From Robiginitomaculum sp. (GTDB taxonomy: Bacteria > Pseudomonadota > Alphaproteobacteria > Caulobacterales > Maricaulaceae): 11,708 nt of DNA. Below, in pieces: positions 1-6,512 of the stretch. The notes under the pieces are model-generated. The model was not told the origin of the DNA. It saw only the letters and a program-made list of their open reading frames with translations, and made no database searches. Where the stretch lies: the NCBI GenBank assembly GCA_026982235.1, contig JALSHM010000393.1, positions 1-11,708 of the forward strand, read 5' to 3'. Both the position numbers and the translations under genes were made by a program. Each line of letters opens with the position of its first letter. Position 1 is the first letter of the stretch.

Positions 1-1
1 T

Positions 2-34
2 GATAGCCTGCCCTTAACTGAAGGGGCTTACTGA
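2..34 (+). CDS. 3' end of an upstream gene, presumably cas9 (partial)
   Basis: One frame is open from the window edge: ten codons reading DSLPLTEGAY, then TGA at 32-34. That stop shares its last base with the cas1 ATG (TGATG), an overlap typical of coupled genes in one operon. The other two plus-strand frames stop earlier. Type II-C loci are normally ordered cas9-cas1-cas2, so this is probably the cas9 C-terminus, but ten residues cannot identify it. Confidence 0.3.
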   Translation, partial: DSLPLTEGAY

Positions 35-954
35 TGCAAAATCGTGTGGTGGAAATAATTTCTGACGGCGCACATCTCAGCGTCTCACGCGGGTTTTTGT
101 TTGTCAAAATTAACAGGGAACCCGCCAGGCAGGTGGCTATTGATGATATGTCTGCCCTAATCATTCGCGGTCATGGGGCATCATTTTCGGTTAATATATG
201 TGCGCGGCTGGCCCAGGCAAATATTCCTATTGTCATTTGCAGCAGCAGTCAATCGCCCGCCTCCGTTATCTGGCCGGTGAATGGTCACTTTGCTCAGGGT
301 TTAAACATGCAGGCCCAGGCCGTGGCCAAAAAACCTCTGTTAAAACGCCTGTGGGCGCAATTGGTGGCGGCAAAAATTAGGGCTCAGGCAGAAGTGCTGA
401 TAGCTCATAATCTGAACGGTTCTGACATTTCATCAATGGCGGCACGGGTTAAATCCGGTGATAGTGAAAATATTGAGGCTCAGGCCGCCCGCAAATATTG
501 GAAACGCCTCATGGGTGAGGATTTCAAGCGTGGCACTCATCAGGGTGCCATTAACGGAGCTCTCAACTACGGCTATACAATATTAAGGGCCGCCACAGCG
601 CGGTCGATTCTGGCCGCCGGGTTACATCCTTCGCTTTCCATCCATCATCAAAGCAAAGGCGATGCCTTGCGTCTTGCGGATGATCTGATGGAACCTTTTC
701 GCCCCTGGATTGACTATAGAGTGAAAAAAATTGTCCTTGAAATGAAGGAAGATGAGTTTGAATTTAGCCCGGAACATAAAGCAGAAATTGTCAGTGTGTT
801 GAATATGGATTTGCAATCAAATAACGGGGCTAGCCCCATGCAGGTCTGCATGGACAGGATGGCGCAATCTCTGGTTCAGGTTTTTCTGGGCGAGCGTAAA
901 GATATGGAAATAACGGAATCGCCCATGCCATTGATGTTTAGTTCATCGGTCTGA
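34..954 (+). CDS. cas1: CRISPR-associated endonuclease Cas1, type II
   Basis: Cas1 is the integrase subunit of the Cas1-Cas2 complex that inserts new spacers at the leader end of CRISPR arrays. The 306-residue product has the usual length for type II Cas1. The N-terminal beta-rich domain covers about residues 1-75, with RGHGASFSVN at 45-54. The helical catalytic domain holds the metal-binding set: E148 in ENIEAQAARKYW, H204/H205 in LHPSLSIHHQSKGDA, and E220 in the signature LADDLMEPFRP. The Shine-Dalgarno sequence AAGGGG at 21-26 lies 7 bases before the ATG. cas2 starts one base after the stop, so the two are cotranscribed. All catalytic residues are present and the gene looks intact. The type II assignment rests on the short Cas1 form, the 36-bp repeat and the lack of type I or III genes, since cas9 is outside the window. 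Confidence 0.97.
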   Translation: MQNRVVEIISDGAHLSVSRGFLFVKINREPARQVAIDDMSALIIRGHGASFSVNICARLAQANIPIVICSSSQSPASVIWPVNGHFAQGLNMQAQAVAKKPLLKRLWAQLVAAKIRAQAEVLIAHNLNGSDISSMAARVKSGDSENIEAQAARKYWKRLMGEDFKRGTHQGAINGALNYGYTILRAATARSILAAGLHPSLSIHHQSKGDALRLADDLMEPFRPWIDYRVKKIVLEMKEDEFEFSPEHKAEIVSVLNMDLQSNNGASPMQVCMDRMAQSLVQVFLGERKDMEITESPMPLMFSSSV

Positions 955-955
955 A

Positions 956-1303
956 ATGAGCAAACGACAATTTACACACTTAAGTGGATATAAGTTCATG
1001 TGGGTTATGGTTTTATTTGATTTACCAACATCAACCAAAAAAGAGCGAAAATCTTATACAAAATTTCGCTCGTTCCTGCTCGATAATGGATTTGAAATGG
1101 CGCAATATTCGGTCTATGTGCGCCATACCAGTGGCAAAGAGGCCGTACAGGCAATAATTCGCAAGGTTGAATCAGCTATGCCGCCCGAAGGTAAGGTTGA
1201 TATTTTGCAGTTTACGGACAAGCAATATGAGAATATAGTGTGCCTGAGAGGCGGCAGAAGACATGATTCGCCTGAAAATCCCGAACAATTGGTGATGTTC
1301 TAA
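956..1303 (+). CDS. cas2: CRISPR-associated protein Cas2, type II
   Basis: Cas2 is the small ferredoxin-fold dimer that bridges two Cas1 dimers during spacer integration. The product has 115 residues. The first beta strand WVMVLFDLP (16-24) carries the conserved aspartate D22. Next come the arginine/lysine-rich helix around KKERKSYTKFRSFLLDNGF and the strand MAQYSVYVRH. The long form with a C-terminal extension (GRRHDSPENPEQLVMF) matches type II Cas2. It starts one base after the cas1 stop codon and ends 72 bases before the first CRISPR repeat. No separate promoter is needed. The gene appears intact. Confidence 0.95.
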   Translation: MSKRQFTHLSGYKFMWVMVLFDLPTSTKKERKSYTKFRSFLLDNGFEMAQYSVYVRHTSGKEAVQAIIRKVESAMPPEGKVDILQFTDKQYENIVCLRGGRRHDSPENPEQLVMF

Positions 1304-1375
1304 TGAAAAATTGGATATTTTTATGATTTTACTCACAATAGTACCCAATGTTTTCAATGTCTTACGTGACGGTCA

Positions 1376-1384
1376 GTTATAGCA
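1376..1384 (-). promoter_or_regulatory. Extended -10 element in each CRISPR repeat (first copy given)
   Basis: The minus strand of each repeat ends TGCTATAAC, which matches the extended -10 consensus TGnTATAAT at eight of nine positions. It occurs at the low-coordinate end of all 14 repeats. In Neisseria meningitidis II-C the repeat ends TGCTACAAT and each repeat starts a crRNA within the following spacer. By analogy, transcription here would begin about 6-9 bases into each spacer and leave a guide of about 24 nt without 5' processing. The match is seen; promoter activity is inferred. Confidence 0.7.
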
Positions 1385-2270
1385 CTCTGGAAAAGCCGTG
1401 CCAACCGCAACTATATATTGTTGTCTATGGTCATTATACCAGTTATAGCACTCTGGAAAAGCCGTGCCAACCGCAACCTAACAGACCTACCAGACCTAAC
1501 AGACCTAGTTATAGCACTCTGGAAAAGCCGTGCCAACCGCAACCTGTCTTGTGTACTAGGCTTGATAAAAATCGTTATAGCACTCTGGAAAAGCCGTGCC
1601 AACCGCAACAATAGCCATAACCAACATTACGGGAAGCAAGTTATAGCACTCTGGAAAAGCCGTGCCAACCGCAACTCAATCATTGGGGCGATGGATTTAA
1701 TATTAGTTATAGCACTCTGGAAAAGCCGTGCCAACCGCAACCTGATCCAGATAGCGGCCCGCTTTAATATTAGTTATAGCACTCTGGAAAAGCCGTGCCA
1801 ACCGCAACATATTAAACCGCCGTGAATGTAATTGTTCCGTTATAGCACTCTGGAAAAGCCGTGCCAACCGCAACATGTCTTGTCAGGAGAGCTTGGCGGA
1901 TGGAGTTATAGCACTCTGGAAAAGCCGTGCCAACCGCAACTGCAGATGAATTGTCAGAGGAGTTTTCTTTGTTATAGCACTCTGGAAAAGCCGTGCCAAC
2001 CGCAACGCTCAATCGGTTGCTTAACCATATTCTTTCGTTATAGCACTCTGGAAAAGCCGTGCCAACCGCAACTGGCGGACAATGGCTTCGGCCTGCACAA
2101 GAGTTATAGCACTCTGGAAAAGCCGTGCCAACCGCAACACACCGGCGGTAACGGTAACGGTAATGGCTGTTATAGCACTCTGGAAAAGCCGTGCCAACCG
2201 CAACAAGCCATTCATCGGTAGGAAGTCGGTTTTTGTTATAGCACTCTGGAAAAGCCGTGCCAACCGCAAC
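1376..2270. CRISPR. Type II-C CRISPR array, 14 repeats and 13 spacers
   Basis: Fourteen identical 36-bp repeats begin GTTATAGCACTCTGG and end GTGCCAACCGCAAC on the plus strand. They start at 1376, 1442, 1508, 1574, 1640, 1706, 1773, 1839, 1905, 1971, 2037, 2103, 2169 and 2235. All spacers are 30 bp except spacer 6 (1742-1772), which is 31 bp. No repeat is degenerate at either end, so the leader side cannot be read from repeat decay. Read on the minus strand, each repeat starts GTTGCGG and ends TGCTATAAC, the repeat form that in Neisseria and Campylobacter carries a crRNA promoter. Transcription is therefore probably on the minus strand, towards cas2. No anti-repeat (tracrRNA) was found elsewhere in the window. 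Several apparent open frames across the array only reflect the 66-bp unit, which is divisible by three. Confidence 0.99.
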
Positions 2271-2334
2271 TGAATAGCCCCTAGATTTCTAGACACCTTG
2301 CAGTGTAAAAATGAAGCAAGGAGATTTAAATTTT

Positions 2335-2485
2335 GTCAGCCATTACATGATTATTTCGTACACACCTGATGCTAGTGGGCTAGAATTGACGGAAAATGGG
2401 GCATAATAAGGCTTTCCCGTAATGGCGTCAGGGGTTTGCAACTGACGCCGTTTGACTCCGGAAAGAAGTCAAATAAAACCAATGG
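2335..2485 (+). repeat. Left copy of a 150-bp imperfect inverted repeat
   Basis: This stretch reappears in inverted orientation at 8070-8220. The outermost 37 bases (2335-2371, starting GTCAGCCATTACATG) are identical in both copies. The remaining roughly 115 bases match at about four positions in five. Strongest at the outer edge, the pattern resembles the termini of a mobile element. Internal stems in this copy are 2424-2431 with 2442-2449 (GGCGTCAG/CTGACGCC), 2451-2457 with 2467-2473 (TTTGACT/AGTCAAA), and a long-range stem 2339-2346 with 2419-2426 (GCCATTAC/GTAATGGC). It lies 64 bases from the last CRISPR repeat. No target-site duplication was found at the outer edges. Confidence 0.85.
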
Positions 2486-2557
2486 GTTACTGTGGCAATC
2501 CAGAAATGGTGCCAAAGCCCTACATCTCTATATCCATCTGGTGATCATTATCAACGC

Positions 2558-3241
2558 TCATTGATACCCCAGCCCCATCTCGTTCAGTATTCTTAAAGTT
2601 ATGCGCTCAATAGTACGGATATCGCCTTCAAGGCCGATCCGTGACTGAAGCATTCGACAAGCAACGGCTGAATAGATAATCATGCGGGCCAAGCGTTTGT
2701 TCACAACATCATGGTCACGGGCAATATCCTTCTGGATCAGACCTCGGACAAAGGTGGCCATGGGCTTTCCTGCAAGCTCTGCATAAAATCTAATGTCACG
2801 GTGCATTATAGATGAAAGTCTGAGGTTGATACGGCAATCTTTTATCGTTGCCCAACCTCTCTCAGATTGAGAGAAAGAAGGATAGCTGGAAGCGATGTCA
2901 TTGAGTTTCTGTGCTACCCTTTCTGTCTGAGCTTTGACTTGTCTATCTAGCTCTTCAAAAGGCATTCCCACGTCTGATGCTAGGGCACGCGATGCTGTAA
3001 CATGCTCATTGAGGTCATCCACCGTGCCATGTTGCTTAATCAAGTGACGGGTCGCGACTGCACCGTAAATAATATCATGGGCAAGCAGCTCCAGAACGGA
3101 TTTGCCTTTCCGGTATAATTCATCATCAATGATGGTGCGGAGGTGTGCAGGTACAGATAGCCCTCGGGCCTCTGCAATGGCTTCGAAAGCAAGAAGGTCA
3201 TGCTGCTCAAGCCGTATGGTCAGGTGAAATCTTTTGGTCAT
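2558..3241 (-). CDS. Tandem ribbon-helix-helix DNA-binding protein
   Basis: The 227-residue product looks like a DNA-binding protein built from an internal duplication. Residues 4-72 and 136-203 align. Each has a short beta strand (RFHLTIRL, CRINLRL), a helix-turn-helix pair typical of ribbon-helix-helix proteins (AEARGLSVPAHLRTII, AELAGKPMATFVRGLI), and a matching second segment (LAHDIIYGAVATRHL, LARMIIYSAVACRML). Such proteins serve as antitoxins, plasmid copy or partition regulators, and relaxosome accessory factors. A mobilization role would fit the SSB, ArdA and DUF2493 neighbours but is inferred. I chose the ATG at 3241 because the domain begins there. The frame stays open to an ATG at 3625, which would give 355 residues, but the extra 128 residues are rich in Cys and Trp with no recognisable domain. 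That upstream ATG overlaps the stop of the decayed gene at 3622 (ATGA), so the long form cannot be fully excluded. The ribosome-binding site at 3241 is weak. Confidence 0.75.
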   Translation of the reverse strand: MTKRFHLTIRLEQHDLLAFEAIAEARGLSVPAHLRTIIDDELYRKGKSVLELLAHDIIYGAVATRHLIKQHGTVDDLNEHVTASRALASDVGMPFEELDRQVKAQTERVAQKLNDIASSYPSFSQSERGWATIKDCRINLRLSSIMHRDIRFYAELAGKPMATFVRGLIQKDIARDHDVVNKRLARMIIYSAVACRMLQSRIGLEGDIRTIERITLRILNEMGLGYQ

Positions 3242-3621
3242 GTAAATCCAATCATGCGGGATGCATGGCAGGTTACATGTTGATAAAAGCCAAGAGAGCA
3301 AACAGGTGGTTTCCTGTATGCCAGCTACTGATATTTTCCGTATGTGAAGACAAAGTGTAACATAAAGCCAATTCAACTGCCAACTCCAAAATTTATCAGG
3401 ATGGTCCCAATATGTGGTCAACGACCTTAATGAAGGTTTTGCAACAATTTCAATAACTTGCAAGAGACTGGTGCCTCTTTGTGAGTCACGCAGATTCAAT
3501 TGGTGCCTTTTGATATTTCCGTAACATATTGATTTGAAACATGTTTCAGGAAACACCCTAGGTGCATATGGTGTGACATCTTTTTTCGCCGACTGGCGGG
3601 CAATATGAGGCTGCGTTTTGT

Positions 3622-4016
3622 TCATTTGGTGCGGTTGAAGGGAGGTGCAAACTTTGATTTTAGCGGCGGGGAAAAAGTCATTTCTTGGCAGGGTGAGAAG
3701 ATGATTTTTATCCCGTCACTGAGGAGAAAACCGCGCCAGAATTGTCTCTCATAGTCTGCACTGCCGCCGCCGTCGCAAGCAACGGGAAAAGGGATTCTTC
3801 AGTTCAAGAAAATCAGGTTTATTTCGATCAGCAACCCGCAAATAATGCGCGGCGGCGGTATGGCCAGCTGGCAGAAATTCATGCCAGGATTTCAGGATTT
3901 TTTGAAAATATTTTGACGGGTTTTCTACTTGGAATTCATCACCGGAAACCGAAATTACTTCCCCTTCACGGCTGAACTTTCTGGCTCCTTCATACGGGCG
4001 GTTTGATCATTATCAT
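3622..4016 (-). pseudogene. Possible decayed gene with two frameshifts, unknown function
   Basis: Three consecutive minus-strand frames join into one protein-like reading. It starts MIMIKPP (ATG at 4016), shifts frame near 4002, then reads YEGARKFSREGEVISVSGDE and on to DRNKPDFLELK. It shifts again near the CCCTTTTCCC run (about 3780-3790), then reads PFPVACDGGGSADYERQFW and on to FAPPFNRTK, stopping at 3622-3624. The joined product would be about 130 residues. No family is recognised. Its stop overlaps the upstream ATG at 3625 of the neighbouring open frame. Single-base shifts of the same kind break ardA in this segment. The amino acid composition is the only support, so this could be chance open frames. 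A plus-strand frame also runs through 3742-3975 but has a TTG start and no ribosome-binding site. Confidence 0.35.
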
Positions 4017-4075
4017 AGGGGGCATGATAGCCATGACATGGCGTTGCTGGAATGAGTTTCCTTTGACTGTTCGCC

Positions 4076-4105
4076 ACAAAGAAAGGGGCGGCTCTCGCCG
4101 TCCCT
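4076..4105 (-). terminator. Rho-independent terminator after the DUF2493 gene
   Basis: On the minus strand AGGGACGGC-GAGA-GCCGCCCCT forms a nine-base stem with one mismatch (plus 4084-4092 with 4097-4105). A T-rich run TTTCTTTG follows. It lies 29 bases beyond the stop codon of the gene at 4134-5042. The other strand also folds, but has no T run. Confidence 0.6.
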
Positions 4106-4133
4106 TGTTGGTGGTTGGAAAAGTTATTGTCTG

Positions 4134-5042
4134 TTATGATTTCGGTATGGGCCGGTAAACTTTTATGCCCATTTGTCTGGCCTTGTCAGCGAGGTTCTCG
4201 GTGATGCCGGAACCGGGAAAGGCAATCACGCCTGTGGGGTTTTCTGCCAGCATTTGGTCATTGCGTTTGAACGGTGCGGCGCGGTTATGTTTCTTCCAGT
4301 CCGGGCGGAATATTACGCTGGGGATGACTCTTGCCTTTGCCCATTTCGCCGCAATCAGTTCCGCGCCCTTTGTGCCGCCGCCATGGGCCAATATCATGTC
4401 GGTATGCTTGGCTTTTGTCTGATCCAGCACGTCCCATATTTTCTGATAATCCTGATAGTCGGTGCCACCAGTAAAAGCTATTAATGTTCCCTCTGGTATG
4501 AAGGCGCGGGCCTCTGTTCTCTGCTTGGCCTTTATATAGTCCCGGCTGTCAATCATGGCGGCGGTCATGGTTCTGTGATTGATCTTTGAACCGGACAGCG
4601 GACGCCATAAGCTGCCGGTGATAGCCTCGAACAGTTCGCCGCCATGGTCGCGCATGAGTTCAAATGCTGCTCGCTGTTCTATGAGGGTTTGACCTTCGGT
4701 GATCAGGTCTTCAAGTTCGACGGATTTAACTTCTGATCCATCTTGTTCCCGCTGGCTTTTTTGCTGGGCGTCCTCGTTCTGGTCAAGGTCTTTCTGGATA
4801 CGTTCAACCTTCCGGTGGAAGCTGTTTACAAAGCTCCATAGAATGCCTTGGGTATCGTCTTCCAGTCTGCTGTCGGCAAACATGCCCAGTATGACATCAA
4901 AGACATCTGACAGACCATGCCTTAGGGTATCAGCATCCGGTAATGGTCGATAGTCCAGTTGATCGGAGAAGGGCCTTTTGGCATATATTGTTTGTTCAAA
5001 AAGGGTATGGGCGGTTGTGGTTTCTATGATGGTATCAAGCAT
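4134..5042 (-). CDS. DUF2493 (YspA/cpYpsA-related SLOG) family protein
   Basis: The 302-residue protein has a C-terminal SLOG-type Rossmann domain. The signature segments are IAFTGGTDYQD (188-198), AHGGGTKGAE (219-228), RNDQML (260-265) and AFPGSGITENLADKA (274-288). SLOG domains are thought to bind or process nucleotide-derived ligands, and the exact substrate of DUF2493 proteins is unknown. The N-terminal half (1-180) is helical, with a charged stretch likely to form a coiled coil around 75-110. This two-part form is common on alphaproteobacterial plasmids and integrative elements, near SSB, ArdA and transfer genes, as here. The start is supported by AGGA 8-10 bases before the ATG. A hairpin-rich 5' region separates it from the next gene upstream, and a terminator follows. 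The family assignment is firm; the function is not. Confidence 0.85.
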   Translation of the reverse strand: MLDTIIETTTAHTLFEQTIYAKRPFSDQLDYRPLPDADTLRHGLSDVFDVILGMFADSRLEDDTQGILWSFVNSFHRKVERIQKDLDQNEDAQQKSQREQDGSEVKSVELEDLITEGQTLIEQRAAFELMRDHGGELFEAITGSLWRPLSGSKINHRTMTAAMIDSRDYIKAKQRTEARAFIPEGTLIAFTGGTDYQDYQKIWDVLDQTKAKHTDMILAHGGGTKGAELIAAKWAKARVIPSVIFRPDWKKHNRAAPFKRNDQMLAENPTGVIAFPGSGITENLADKARQMGIKVYRPIPKS

Positions 5043-5082
5043 GGTTTATTTCCTGTCAGTTCTATATTGTTGTCTCTTTCTT

Positions 5083-5284
5083 CCCCAACACGCCTTTGGC
5101 GGTGGGGAGGGGGATTAAGGACTGGTTACGTCATTCAATTTGTCCGGCATCCGGCTTTTTTTTAAAAAGAAACCACAGGAATGCGACTTTCGCATTCCTG
5201 ACCTTAGCAAGTCGGACTTGACCTTAAAATAAAGGATGGTGCGGCCCGCAGCGCAGCGAGGACACGGTCCTTGATTTTAAGGTT
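5083..5284. other. Hairpin-rich intergenic region, candidate oriT or structured leader
   Basis: This gene-free stretch (the gap is 5043-5513) holds several inverted repeats in a row. One is CCCCA-ACA-CGCC with GGCG-G-TGGGG at 5083-5107. A near-perfect palindrome of two 11-base arms, CAGGAATGCGA and TCGCATTCCTG, lies at 5176-5200. CAAGTC-G-GACTTG lies at 5208-5220. A 16-base inverted repeat with one mismatch (ACCTTAAAATAAAGGA at 5221-5236, partner at 5268-5283) encloses a GC-rich 31-base core. The motif GACCTTA is also directly repeated at 5200 and 5220. Clustered inverted repeats near a ribbon-helix-helix gene and an SSB gene are typical of transfer or replication origins. No known nic site was recognised. 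The stretch could equally be the 5' leader of the DUF2493 gene. Positions 5285-5450 show nothing else. Confidence 0.45.
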
Positions 5285-5451
5285 GCCGGGCTAATTTAAT
5301 GATGTATGAAGGGACGCTTGCCCCTCCCCATTGCCACAGGCATCACATCAACAGATTTATTTGCGCAGCAAATCCCGTATCCCCTTCCCTTCTTTTATGG
5401 GCATTTTGTTAAAATCAAGCCGGAATTGGCATTTGAATTTGACCCACCTGC

Positions 5452-5481
5452 AAAAAAATACCGGGCATTTGGCCCGGTATT
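5452..5481 (-). terminator. Rho-independent terminator after the 95-residue gene
   Basis: On the minus strand AATACCGGGC pairs perfectly with GCCCGGTATT (plus 5472-5481 with 5457-5466) around a five-base loop. A T run follows (plus 5452-5458). It lies 32 bases past the stop codon at 5514. Confidence 0.85.
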
Positions 5482-5513
5482 CTGGTGGTAACGGTTGTGC
5501 ATATTGTGAAAGG

Positions 5514-5801
5514 TCAGTCATCATCCTCTATGACATAGAATGTTTTTTCAGCGTAGGATTTTTCTGTAATGGCGTATCCCAGCCGGTTCACGATATGCAT
5601 GCCTTCCGATACGCAGAAGACCCCGTCACTTTCGATGAATGTCCATATGCGGTTAATATCCTGTGCACGGACAAACTCAAGCTCTTTGCCGTATGTTTCA
5701 AACATCAGGCCATCAATGGAAGCGTTCTTGTCAATGTGGTTCTGGACGGGTTTGAATTCTTCAACCCAATCGTCAAAGCTCATGGTTATGGTATTGGTCA
5801 T
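5514..5801 (-). CDS. Hypothetical protein, 95 residues
   Basis: I do not recognise a family. The product starts MTNTITMSFDDWVEEFKPVQ and ends in an acidic tail (FYVIEDDD). It has no signal peptide, membrane segment or obvious catalytic motif. It looks like a small soluble acidic protein. GGAG eight bases before the ATG supports the start. A terminator for ssb sits between ssb and this gene, so it is either read through or has its own promoter; a second terminator follows it. The clean ribosome-binding site and flanking terminators make it a credible gene. Small acidic proteins next to ssb and ardA on mobile elements are sometimes anti-defence or DNA-mimic proteins, but nothing here shows that. 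Confidence 0.75.
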   Translation of the reverse strand: MTNTITMSFDDWVEEFKPVQNHIDKNASIDGLMFETYGKELEFVRAQDINRIWTFIESDGVFCVSEGMHIVNRLGYAITEKSYAEKTFYVIEDDD

Positions 5802-5816
5802 TTACTTGTCTCCGTT

Positions 5817-5846
5817 AAAAAAAATGCCGGACCGATGTGGCCCGGC
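5817..5846 (-). terminator. Rho-independent terminator after ssb
   Basis: On the minus strand GCCGGGCC-ACATC-GGTCCGGC forms an eight-base stem with one G-U pair (plus 5826-5846). It is followed by A and eight T residues (plus 5817-5825). It begins 31 bases past the ssb stop codon and ends before the ATG at 5801. Confidence 0.85.
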
Positions 5847-5876
5847 GAGTTCAGGAAATATTCGTTTTAAAAGCCC

Positions 5877-6356
5877 TCAGTAGGGAATTTGATCGTCATG
5901 GGCCATGCTGGTTCCGTTGCCGGTTGTTCCATCTGTAAAGCTGTTCGACATGCCATTGGTTTGTGAGTTATCAGCATTATCAGACTGGTCAGAGTTGTTA
6001 TGTCCCTGTCCGCCGCCCAGCAGTGTCAGTACGCCGCGATAGGGCTGGAGGGTTATCTCGGTGCTGTAACGGTCCTGACCATCGTCTGTGGTCCATTTAC
6101 GGGTTTGCAACTGACCTTCGAGGTAGACCTGTGCGCCTTTCCTGAGATAATCTCTGGCGATTTTGGCTAAGCCCTGGTTGAAGATCACAATCCGATGCCA
6201 TTCGGTACGCTGACGCTTCTCACCGGTTTGTTTATCGGTCCAGTTGTCTGAGGTGGCGACGCTTAAGCTTACGACGAGAGCGCCGGTGTTTGTTGTCCGT
6301 ACTTCCGGGTCTTGGCCCAAGTTACCGACGATGGTTACGCGATTGATAGTACCCAT
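5877..6356 (-). CDS. ssb: Single-stranded DNA-binding protein
   Basis: SSB coats single-stranded DNA during replication, repair and transfer, and recruits partners through its C-terminal tip. The 159-residue product has the OB fold at about 1-112: the start MGTINRVTIVGNLGQDPEVR, then TEWHRIVIFNQGLAKIARDY (W53 at the base-stacking position), YLEGQLQTRKWTTDDGQDRY (W88) and the end strand ITLQPYRGVL. A Gly/Asn/Ser-rich linker (about 113-152) leads to the acidic tip DDQIPY. The usual tip is DDDIPF, so Tyr replaces the terminal Phe. AAAGGA upstream of the ATG supports the start. Placement beside ardA and DUF2493 suggests a mobile-element SSB rather than the housekeeping copy. Confidence 0.96.
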   Translation of the reverse strand: MGTINRVTIVGNLGQDPEVRTTNTGALVVSLSVATSDNWTDKQTGEKRQRTEWHRIVIFNQGLAKIARDYLRKGAQVYLEGQLQTRKWTTDDGQDRYSTEITLQPYRGVLTLLGGGQGHNNSDQSDNADNSQTNGMSNSFTDGTTGNGTSMAHDDQIPY

Positions 6357-6512
6357 GATAATTCCTTTCTCTAATTGGAGTGAATATCACACCATCAGAA
6401 CTTCTCTCTTGCTCTATGGTTGGCGGATGGTCGCGAGCATTGTCCTGTGAGGGTATGTTTTCTGGCTACAGCCTGGGCTTTTGGCGTTAATAACGACCCG
6501 GCAAGGGTTCAG

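Noticed and set aside
1348..2296. Several long open frames on both strands across the CRISPR array
   Set aside because: They repeat YSTLEKPCQPQ or LRLARLFQSAIT, which is the repeat translated every 66 bases; they are artefacts of the array.
2490..2520. Weak similarity to the CRISPR repeat (GTGCCAA and a GAAA nearby), considered as a tracrRNA anti-repeat
   Set aside because: Only seven contiguous bases match and no downstream tracrRNA-like hairpins with a T run follow.
3242..3625. N-terminal extension of the ribbon-helix-helix gene to 355 residues
   Set aside because: Rich in Cys and Trp with no domain, while the family-like N-terminus starts at 3241. Kept only as a noted alternative because of the ATGA overlap.
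3742..3975. 77-residue plus-strand open frame
   Set aside because: TTG start, no ribosome-binding site, no domain, and opposite to all genes around it; the minus strand reads more like protein.
2542..4015. Shared 12-mer TGATCATTATCA at 2542-2553 and 4004-4015
   Set aside because: A pair of matching 12-mers is expected by chance in a window of this size, and nothing extends the match.
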